Assembly (NCBI RefSeq): GCF_947179165.1
Contig: NC_077246.1
Location: 69,970,421 to 70,034,420, forward strand
Direction: 5' to 3'
Origin: Solanum dulcamara
Taxonomy: Eukaryota; Streptophyta; Magnoliopsida; Solanales; Solanaceae
DNA: 64,000 bases
Shown piece by piece: positions 24,981-35,400 of this stretch (position 1 is its first letter; every line of letters begins with the position of its first letter). The notes below the pieces were generated by a model. That model was not told the DNA's origin and searched no databases. It saw nothing but the letters and a program-made list of their open reading frames with translations. A program made the position numbers and the translations under genes.

Positions 24981-25688
24981 TAATAACAGCAATAATAAAT
25001 GTGGGAAATATAAACAGCTGGGATTGACGCTGAATATGGTCATCTTATTTGTTTGCTATTCAAAAGATCTAGGATATCGACTCCATGTGAGGGTATGATG
25101 ATTATATCAAGACTCCATTTTTGCTCCAGGAGTGTTCATGCAAACAAGAAAATAATGACAAAATTAGCAAGATAATAAATTAGGATAACCTTTTATGATA
25201 ATAACAATGAAAAATAAAAAAAAAAACGGAGTAAATATTACCTGTTGCTGGGCAGTGAACGGAAATGTTTTGGTCACGAATATACCCTCGTTTTTCAAGT
25301 AAAGTCAAGTTCAAATTGAGAGAAAATTCAAAAATTCTTTTACAAGAAGATACTTAAAATGAGAGTGTAAGATTATTTTTTTTAGTGTTCTTCCCTATTC
25401 TGTCTGTGTTTGTGTAAATCCCCCTCTTCTTCTGTCCAATCCCTCTATTTATAGGGAGATGGAGATTAAATAAATAAAAAAATAGATGATTAAAATAATG
25501 CGGAGTGGACAAATTAATAAAATAATGCGGAACGGGCGAAAATATAAAATAATGCGGAACGACAGAAAAATAATAATTAATACGAAATGGGCGGAATATT
25601 TAAATAATGCGGAATGGGATGGAATATTAAAATAATGCGGAATGAGTATTATTATATATATATCTTTTGAAAAATAGGTTATGGCGGA

Positions 25689-25689
<1 letters not shown>

Positions 25690-25757
<68 letters not shown>

Positions 25758-25900
25758 ATAGGCAAAAATTATTTGTTTATTTTATTTATTTCGGATGAAT
25801 ATAAATATATATATAGTTTAGAGACAAAGGGGTATGGGCGGGGGCACGCGTCAGTTTTTTATTAGTATAGAGAAACGGGGAGGGGACAAAAGTACGGCAG

Positions 25901-25948
<48 letters not shown>

Positions 25949-26389
25949 ATATTATTTTATTTTTTAATTATTATTATTATTTTGGTCGGATGAATATGGA
26001 ATTATTTTATTTTATTTTTTTTTAAAAAAAAGGGGGACAAAAGTGCGGCGGAATATATCATTATATATTATATTATTTTTCGGATGAAATAAAATAATTT
26101 ATTTATTATTTTGAAAATATAATAAATAAAAAAAAGGGTACAAAGTATGGTAGATAGTATATATATATATATATATATATGGGGAAATGGGAAGTGACAA
26201 AATATGTTTAGTTTATTAATATGTGGGTATATATATATATATAATTTTTTTCTTTTTCTGAAAAGTGGGGAAGGACAAAATATGAGTATATATATATATA
26301 TATATATGTTTTCAGTGAAGGGGACATGCGTGTGTTGAAGAAATAAAAATAGTAAAGTTATGGAAAAAAAGGGGGGGACACGCCTTGAA

Positions 26390-26465
<76 letters not shown>

Positions 26466-26545
26466 TATTATTTTTTAGTAGGAAGGAAATGGGCGGAAAT
26501 ATATATATATATATATTAAAAGTGTTAGAATATGGGGGGGGGGGG
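25690..26545. repeat. (TA)n arrays and poly-G run
   Basis: Uninterrupted TA dinucleotide tracts at about 25692-25754, 25904-25943 and 26393-26457, with shorter ones around 26159-26180 and 26228-26242, and a G-run of about 11 at 26534-26545. They are separated by short unique pieces with a recurring 'gggacaaa' phrase. These are inside the Ogre-like LTR and are likely length-variable between individuals and error-prone in assembly. Confidence 0.95.
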
Positions 26546-27217
26546 ACGCGTGGGGTATATTTTTTATTACTATTATTTTATTTTTCTGAAAAATAAAAGT
26601 AAATTTATAAAGTAAAGAAATTTGAGAAACTATTTAATGATTTTAGTCTAAAGATGTGTAAAATTAGTTTATGCGTAGTATATAGATAGAATGAGATGTG
26701 AAATTTGGGGGATGATATAAATAGTAGAATTAAAAAAAGTTGTCAATATAGAATTAATTATATGTTATTTAGAGGGAAAAAAAATGAAAACGTAAAATTA
26801 ATTAGTGAACTTGGTTATCAAATAAGCCGAATTAATATCAACTAATTAAAAAAACAAAATAATTAACCTCATTGTAACTAATTATTAATTTACGAAATAT
26901 TTAATAATAATAAATAAATAATCTTTTTTATAAGTCAATTTTAAATATTATTAAAAGATAATAACTATATAACAAAAATACATATGTTATGAAGATGACA
27001 AAATATTTAAAATACACTTGAAAATATGCATAGTTTTATAAAAGCTAATTATTTTAATTTGTTTAAAATTGAAGAAAGCTAGAATTAAAATAATTAACTT
27101 GAAATGTGAGTCTATTAATTAAGTCAAGCTAATTAACAAAATATTTAGTAAAAAAAAAATAATCTTTTTGAGATAATTTTCAAATATATAATAAAAAAAA
27201 TATTAATGTTCAATAAT

Positions 27218-27256
<39 letters not shown>

Positions 27257-27505
27257 AATTATTTTAAAATAATAATATGTATGCATTTTTATTTATTTAT
27301 TTATTAAAATAAAAAATTACGTTGTGAATGGTCAAAATTGGGTGTCAACAACTACAATTTCTGGTAATTCAAAAATGATAGAAGGCTCCGGAAGAGCTAC
27401 TATAATTCTGCCTAAGGGGACAAAAATTGTTATATAAGATGCACTATAGAGGGCGACCGACCTACCGGACCGGAGGCAGCTTTTTCTTCTAAATCCCCAA
27501 GAAAC

Positions 27506-30500
27506 TTGTTAAGTTTTAAAGATATCCGCATAAATAGATATCATGTTGAGACATTAAATGAAATGAATATTGAATATCTTGGTATAACCAAGAGTGTCTC
27601 AGGCCAGAAATATATATTGGAAAAATTACCAACTCTGTCATCTGGCCTATATTATGCAAAAATTAGTGCAATTGAAGCAAATATGATCGTAAACCAGAAG
27701 TTTACTGATCCAAATATATTTGTGCTATGGCATGATCGAATAGGTCATCCTGGATCAATAATGATGAGACGAATTCTTGAAAATTCAACTGGACATCCTT
27801 TAAAGAACCAGAAGATTCTTACAAATGATGAATTTTCATGTGCTGCTTGTTATCAAGGCAAATTAATTGCCAGACCATCGACCCTGAAGGTTGGCATCGA
27901 ATCTCCTGACTTTTTAGAGCATATACATGGAGATATAAGTGGATCTATTCATCCACCTAGTGGATTGTTTAGATATTTTATGGTCCTAATAGATGCATTA
28001 TCTAGATGGTCTCATGTGTGCCTGTTATCATCTCGCAACCTGGCGTTTGCGAAGTTGTTAGCACAAATAATAAGATTGAGAGCGCAATTCCCAGATTATC
28101 TAATTAAGGCCATTCGCCTTGATAATGCTGGAGAATTTACATCCCAAGCATTTAATGATTATTGCTTATCAATTGGGATAAAAATTGAACATCCTGTTGC
28201 TCATGTTCATACTCAAAATAGCCTTGCAGAGTCATTTATTAAGCGCCTACAATTAATAGCAAGACCTTTACTAATGAAAACAAAATTGCCAATTACTGTT
28301 TGGGGTCATGCTATCTTACATGCAGCAGCACTTGTACGTCTAAGACCGACACATTATAATAAATACTCTCCGTCACAATTAGTATTTGGTCATGAATCAA
28401 ATATAGCCCATTTAAGAATTTTTGGTTGCGCGGTATACGTGCCTGTAGCACCACCACAACGTACAAACATGGGTCATCAACATAGGTTGGGCATATATGT
28501 CGGGTTTGACTCACCCTCAATAATTTGATACCTTGAACCGTTGACTGGAGACTTATTCACTACTCGATTTGCAGATTGTCGGTTTGATGAAACATTTTTC
28601 CCGCCATTAGGGGGAGAGAAAAAGGAACCCGAAAAAGAAAAAGAAATTGCGTGGAAAGTTTCATCACTATCACATTTTGATCCACGTACCCGCACATGTG
28701 AGCAGGAGGTCCAGAAGATCATCCACTTACAAAAAATAGCAAATCAAATGCCAGATGCATTTACTGATTTAAAACGGATAACTAAATCACATATCCCTGC
28801 AGTGAATGTGCCTATCTGGATTGATGTCCCAAAAGGACCATCTACTAGTATCATAGCTTCTGAATCCCAAACATGCCTGAAGCATGGTAGACCATTGGGT
28901 TCAAAGGATAAAAATCCTAGAAAGAGAAGCGTAAGGAATAATAAAGATGATACTACACAAGAACCTCCTGAAGAAGGTCAAGATTTGAGTATTCCTGATA
29001 TTTCTGAAGAAATCAGTGAACCCGAGACTCAAGTGAATGAAGAACTTTCAATAAGTTCTACTGGTGATGGGATAAATCTAGATCGATCGAAAATTACGGT
29101 GGATAATGTTTTTGCATATAATGTTGCAATTAACCTCATGCAAGATAGTGAAAGTCTTGAGCCTAAATCCGTCGAAGAATGTCGACGTAGATGTGATTGG
29201 TCAGAATGGCAAAAGACAATTCAATCAGAAATAGACTCACTTGCTAAACGTGAGGTTTTTGGACCAATAATCCAAACCCCCGAAGGTGTAAAACCAGTTG
29301 GTTACAAATGGGTTTTTGTGCGAAAACGAAATGAGAAAAATAAAATTGTAAGATACAAGGCACGCCTTGTTGCACAAGGATTCTCTCAAAGACCCGGAGT
29401 CAACTATGAAGAAACATATTCACCTGTTATGGATGGAATAACATTTCGATATCTCATTAGTCTAGCTGTACATAAAAATCTTAATATACATCTAATGGAT
29501 GTAGTTACAGCTTACCTTTATGGTTCACTTGATAATGAAATTTACATAAAAATCCCAGAAGGATTAAAATTGCCTGAAGCATGTAAAAAGTCTCGGGAAG
29601 TATACTCAATAAAATTGCAAAGATCATTATATGGTCTGAAACAATCAGGGCGCATGTGGTATAATCGCCTAAGTGAGTACTTAATAAATGAAGGCTATAT
29701 TAATGATGTTATTTATTCATGTGTTTTTATTAAGAAAACGGAATCAGAGTTTGTTATACTCGTCGTTTATGTTGATGACATAAATCTCATTGGAACCCCT
29801 GAAGAGGTACAAAAGGCAATTGAATATCTAAAGAAAGAATTTGAAATGAAAGACCTTGGAAAGACAAAACTTTGTCTAGGTCTGCAAATTGAACATTTAG
29901 CAGACGGAGTTTTTGTTCATCAATCTGCCCACACGGAGAAAATCTTAAAAAGATTTTACATGGACAAAGCACATCCATTAAGTACTCCAATGGTTGTTCG
30001 ATCACTTGAAGTGGAAAAAGATCAATTTCGACCTCTAGAAGAGGATGAAGAAATTCTTGGTCCTGAAGTACCATATCTCAGTGCTATTGGCGCACTTATG
30101 TATCTTGCTAACGCAACTAGACCTGATATAACATTTTCTGTTAATTTGCTAGCAAGGTATAGTTCATCCCCAACGCGAAGGCATTGGAACGGTATCAAAC
30201 ATATTTTGCGATACCTGAAGGGTACTATTGATATGGGTTTGTTTTATACTAACAAAGATTGCGCAGACCTCATTGGTTATGCAGATGCAGGTTATTTATC
30301 AGACCCACATAAAGCTCGATCTCAGACAGGTTATCTGTTTACACACGGAGGGACTGCTATATCATGGCGATCTATAAAACAGTCCATTGTTGCTACTTCT
30401 TCAAATCATGCTGAAATAATAGCAATTCATGAAGCAAGTAGAGAATGTGTGTGGTTGAGATCGATGATACAGTTCATCAAAGAAAGATGTGGTCTGGAAA

Positions 30501-30769
30501 ATAATGTTAAAATACCCACAATTATATTCGAAGACAATGCCGCGTACATAGCTCAATTGAAAGGTGGCTTCATAAAAGGAGACAGAACGAAACACATTTC
30601 ACCAAAATTATTCTTCACACATGATCTTCAGAAGAATGGTGAAATTGATGTACAACAAGTTCGTTCAAGTGATAATCTTGTAGATTTATTCACAAAGGCA
30701 TTACCAACATCAACGTTTGAGAAGCTAAGGCATAAGGTTGGAATGCGCCGTCTCCAAAATATCAAATGA
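27506..30769 (+). pseudogene. Copia pol: integrase, RT, RNase H, one in-frame stop
   Basis: One reading frame of about 1,087 codons broken only by TGA at 28526-28528. Integrase: GAG-pre-integrase zinc region with a WHDRIGHPG motif and CAACYQGK (residues ~75-120), then the core with Asp in HGDISG, Asp in LDNAGEF and Glu in SLAESFIKR. RT: KWVFVRKRNE region and catalytic YVDD near 29770. RNase H near the end. The protease-integrase joint upstream (27420-27505) also carries stops and a short extra piece. It would copy and insert the element if intact; here it cannot be autonomous without readthrough. Confidence 0.92.
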
Positions 30770-31040
30770 AGTTTTCATCAGGGGGAGTAAAATACGCGCT
30801 GCACTCTTTTTTCCTTAACCACGGTTTTGTCCCACTGGGTTTTCCTGGCAAGGTTTTTAATGAGGCAGCAATCAAGGCGTATTACCAGATCTGTGTACTC
30901 TTTTTCCTTCATTAGGCTTTTCCCACTGGGTTTTTTTCTAGTAAGGTTTTAACGAGGCACAACATCAGAATAACTATGTATCTTATTTCTTGTAAAGTGT
31001 TTTTATAGCGGCACATTACACGTGGACATCCAAGGGGGAG

Positions 31041-31278
31041 TGTTAAGTAGAATATGTGGAATGTCTACTAAACAAAATTATTTAAATAAGTGGGGCCCAC
31101 TGAAAGTGGGCAGCCCACTAAATTTCTCCTATATAAATATGTCATATTGGCATGAAGAACTTAGAGCAGAAGAAAAAAAAAAACGTTACATTGTCTTCTC
31201 CATTATTCTTTCTTCCTTGGTTTTCCTTTTTTTACTCTCTCCGCTTTATTTCATTAAGATATAGAATATTTTATAACA
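31041..31278 (+). repeat. Copia 3' LTR (238 bp)
   Basis: Begins TGTTAAGTAG straight after the polypurine tract 'caagggggag' and ends ATTTTATAACA. It is followed by 'tacat'. It is the direct partner of the inverted LTR at 21418-21653. Confidence 0.92.
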
Positions 31279-31506
31279 TACATTATTTATTAGGACATGA
31301 AACGATAAAATATGTAAAATTCATGCTCTTCTTCTATTTAAACCTTTTTTTATTGAAAACTTATTAGTCACCTTCTCCTTAATTTTCTCAAGATTGATTA
31401 CATCCTAGTTTGAATTGACATGCCATACTTGTTAAGATGACTGTTTTTTCTTTTCATTGTTCGCGACTAATTTTTATTAAAGCTACATCTCAAAGCCGTG
31501 GAAGAA
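31279..31506. repeat. Duplicated flank, copy next to the copia LTR
   Basis: Same sequence as 19909-20136. Here it continues past 'gaagaa' into 'acacttttttttta' and on into the MYCBP 5' flank, so this copy probably represents the original right-hand flank of the element. Confidence 0.88.
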
Positions 31507-31619
31507 ACACTTTTTTTTTAATTTTTTTTTAAAAAAAGAACCGGATCTAACTTTGTTACCAAAAAGGGGCAAAAGAAATTCACCATTGGAGTAGCTTGGA
31601 AGTTGAAATCCCATTGAAG

Positions 31620-32467
31620 AAGAAAAAGAAAAGAAATGGTAAGCTTCATTTTCTTTGACATTGTTGTTTTAACAGCATAGAGATTACCTTTTATTTCTGG
31701 TTCTTGATTCAGAGAAAAAAATGTTTCTTTTTTTTACTGTAAATTGTCAGCTATAATGGAGTGGAGCTCTTTAACCTAATTGGGAAGTTAAAAAAGATTT
31801 AATTTTGATAAATCTATGTGTTTATATCAATACTTTGATTCAGTTATTGTATTATTTTGTTGGTGCTACTGTTTTTTTCTTTATTGTTTTCAGCATGACC
31901 TTTTCGACTGTATTTGTTTTACATACTTGATGGGCTATCGAAAACAACCTATCCGCCTTCAAAAGTAAGGCTGCGTGCACCCCACCCACCTCAGACCTCG
32001 TTTGTGGGATTACACTGGGTATGTTGTTGATGTTGTTGTATGTATTTATACCAATTTAATGACCATCATAATAGAGTATGTAATGGTATTTGGCACCCAC
32101 TTACTTAAATTTATGTTCTTGTTCATAGTCAATGTGCATATTTGTGCTCAAGACTAAAAGAGGAAAAGGGTAAGCTTTGTTTTCTTTGTAATTCTTTGAC
32201 ATTGTTGTTAACAACTTAGAATAACCTCCCATTTCTGGTTCTTGGTTCAGATAAAAAAAATGCATCTTTTTCACTGTAAATTGTAAGCTATAATGGAGCT
32301 CTTTCCCTAATTGGGAAGTAAACAAAGTTTCAATTTTGATAAATCTATGTATTTATACCAAGTTATTGTCCATCATCGTAGTGTCATGTGCTGGTACTCG
32401 GCGTCCACTTACTTAAATTTGTGTTCTTGATCATATACAATGTGCATATTTGTACTCAAGACTAAGG
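31620..32467. repeat. Tandem duplication of MYCBP exon 1/intron 1 start
   Basis: 31626-32156 and 32157-32467 are diverged direct repeats. Shared landmarks in order: a splice-donor-like 'ggtaagctt', 'tttctggttcttg.ttcaga', 'actgtaaattgt.agctata', 'ttttgataaatctatgt', 'cacttacttaaattt', 'tgtgcatatttgt.ctcaagactaa'. The first unit is longer because an Au-type SINE sits at about 31930-32040. The first unit has an ATG right before the donor; the second has AGG there. Confidence 0.8.
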
Positions 32468-35400
32468 CAGCCTGGTGCACAAAGCATCCAACGTTAGCAA
32501 AGACGGGGAAGGATTGCACTCCAAGGGGTATGATGTGGACAACCTACCCTAATGCTCATTAGTGGTTGCTTCCACTTCTGGAACCCGTGACCTATAGGTC
32601 ACACGGACACGGAGATAACTTAACTGTTGCCTTAAATGGGACATATTCAAGGGAGTTCTGTTAAGTTGAGAGAGACCTGCCCGTCTTTTTCTACATTGTG
32701 GAGTTGCCTTTTGATTTTTGGAGCATGTTTATGTGCATTTCTGGCCTCAAATGGGTCACTCCAAAATCAGTAAGGGAAGCATACAGGTCTTGGTGTTTGT
32801 GGAAAGTTGATAAATCCATCAAGAGTATCTGGTTAATGATACCTGTTTGCACATTTTGGAGTATTTGGTTAGAAAGGAATATAGGTGTTTTGATGGGGTC
32901 TCAACTCCCATAGATTCTTTAAAGGCTATATGTATTGCTAGTTTATTTTTCTGGTCTAGGTTGTATCCAGTAAATAGTCCAGATCAACTGCTGGACTTCA
33001 TTAGCTCTGGCTTTGTCAGTTTTTGTATAGAAGCCAGATTTTTTTTTGGTAAGCTTCAATTACACATCTTGTAACCTATGCATCTTCTTGATGCTCTTCT
33101 AAATCACTTCATCGGAAAAAAAGGGTTGTTGACAATTTTCATTTTGATAATTTAACTATGCCCTAGTTAGGAGGTGTGAATGGTTGGATTTAGGGGTATG
33201 CGGAGGGGTGGGGGTAGACTGAAAAAAGTATTGGGGAGAGGTGATTAGACAGGATATGATACAACTTCGTATGACCAAGGACATGACCTTTGGGAGTGAA
33301 GGTCGCGTATTGGGTAGAAGGCTAGTAGGGGTAGAATGTTGTCTTTGCCTTGTGACGGTTTAAGGTTGGTCATAGGTCTAGTCGTGCCATTATTGTTGTG
33401 TTGTTATTGCTTTTCGATTATCACATTATTTTGCTACTGTTATTGTTTTTGTCTGGTAGAATTTACATTGCTCTTCATTTTAACCGCTATGCTATATCTA
33501 TTGGTTTTTCTCTTACTTGGGGTTGATACGTTTGAGCCGAGGGTCTTTCGAAAACAACCTCTCTATCTCCATGAGGTAGTTGTAAGGTCTGTGTATACTC
33601 TACCCTCCCCAGACCCCACTTGTGGGATTTCACTGGGTATGTTGTTGTTGTTGTTGAAGCGAGTGAGTGCAGAACTACACCCACTACTATTGTGACATCG
33701 GGACCTGAAGTAGTATAATTGTGTAAAACATTTGAATCTTTTTAGCTATATGTATGTATGTAGTTCCAGCTAAACTTATCAAAAAAAAAATGTAGTTCCA
33801 GCAGCTTCCACTGAAAAAAGGGTTGATGTGCCTATGTCCATATGTCACATGGTGAACAGCATACCCGCAGGAATTTCAATGGTAGTTGCATGTAAGATCC
33901 ACCATAACATATAACATGTTCTTACTGATAAAAAAAATCATATAACACATTCTTTCCACCTTGCGTGATCTTTCTCTTAGGTTTGATTAGTGTTTCAACA
34001 CTAGTTAGCTGCTATTCTGGGATTGAGCTTATTCAGTGAAGTCCGCTGCATGTTTAGTTGCAGTTCTGCATACCCAACTTAAGGTCTGCGATTGGATTGA
34101 TAGTCTTGATACAAGAACATCTCTGTTACTCAATCCATAGATGAACAAAAAGGAGATAACAAAAGATCTAGATGTATTCTGTTGGAAGGAGGATATCCGC
34201 TCTATGTATAAGAAAAACCTGTGTTATGGCTACCCTTTATGGGTTTAGATTACTTTCTTGTTGTACTTGGGGGGTTGTCTCTAAAAGGTAAGTACATTCT
34301 GGTTGAGTCAGTAGTGGTTAATTGTTTGCTAAACAGTCTCTTTAACTCATCTTGCCACACCGGATAACCTTTTTAGTTCATGAAACCGACTTTCACTTGC
34401 TCCACACTCCATGGAAAGGTGGTTAGTTGATTGAGTTTTCAGTTGTAACAATCTTTTTGACATAGTTAAAAGCAGCAATTATTCTTCCATCTGAATCTCA
34501 TCCTTTCTCTTGCGAGTGGACTAAGAATTTTTCCATTTTCAAGTTCCTGAACCAAACATGAGTCTTTTGATTCATTTGGCTCTCACGCTCAATTACATAA
34601 GGTAAATTCTCATATTTTTTATGAATATAATAAGCCTACATTCTCTTCCTTGTTCATATTCCAAAAAGATATTTTTTATTTGGAGGACTCTTCTAACAAA
34701 ATAAAAAATACTCCGTATGTAATTGTCAGCAAAGTTGTTTTTTTTCTTCCAAATCCAGAAAGCTCTTCTTACTTAGAATAGTTCGTCGATTCAAAATTAG
34801 ATAAAGGGGGTAAAATCCCCCTTTTTACAATTTACAATAAATGGTTCAAATCATTTTATCCATATGAGTACCTATATCGATAAAATATTTATTTTGAGAC
34901 CACCTCTGTATTAACATAGTGGACGAATGAGTATCATGCTGCGTCTAGACTTCAATGAGTTTGTTTTAACCATGTTAATAGTTTTGCTACAGTTTGAGCT
35001 AGTCGGACTATAATGTGGTCAATGTACTTATGTCCATAGAGATCAAAATATTTGACAGTGGCAGTACTATCCATTTGCTAACCACCCATGTTGAACAGCC
35101 AGTGTCAATATCCAAAGACCTGAGCTCAACTTCCTTCCACTAGATCTCATAGTCCAAAATTCGGTATTAACGTCAATGAAATTGAGGGCATGCATGTCCC
35201 CTGGTTTGATTAGATTGTTGACAAAGACATGCATGTCACCAGTTGCACCTAATCACGTTGCACTACCTTGGTGCTGACATGACGATAACATAGTACTGAC
35301 TAACAATGAAATGTTGTTGATCGCGGAAGGTGAATGCTAACTTGACATTCTTGGTGATATACATTGATGATATCAATTTGAGAAAAATGTGGACTGATGA

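Larger units (their letters stand above)
23020..27355. mobile_element. Ogre-like solo LTR, 4.3 kb, microsatellite-filled
   Basis: Starts TGTTTTACCCC at 23025 and ends GGGTGTCAACA at 27350 (4326 bp), with a perfect 5-bp duplication 'actac' at 23020-23024 and 27351-27355. The phrases 'gagtcgtcacctaattattt' and 'ggggttaggcatccttcaag' and the 'gtcaaaattgggtgtcaaca' end fit Tat/Ogre-lineage LTRs, whose length is often several kb. Its middle is almost all simple repeats. It interrupts the protease frame of the host copia element. Confidence 0.88.
22962..31278 (+). mobile_element. Ty1-copia element, plus-strand remainder (protease to 3' LTR)
   Basis: Protease continuation (22962-23024), Ogre-like LTR insertion (23025-27350), protease end (27351-27420), then integrase, RT and RNase H (27506-30769) and the 3' LTR (31041-31278). 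The protease reading frame runs from 22962 across the LTR insertion once the 5-bp duplication is taken out. After the 3' LTR comes 'tacat', which fits as the element's own 5-bp target duplication because the empty-site copy at 19909 carries it once. Confidence 0.85.

Noticed and set aside
25870..26596. Frames with (YI)n repeats
   Set aside because: They arise from (TA)n arrays inside the Ogre-like LTR.
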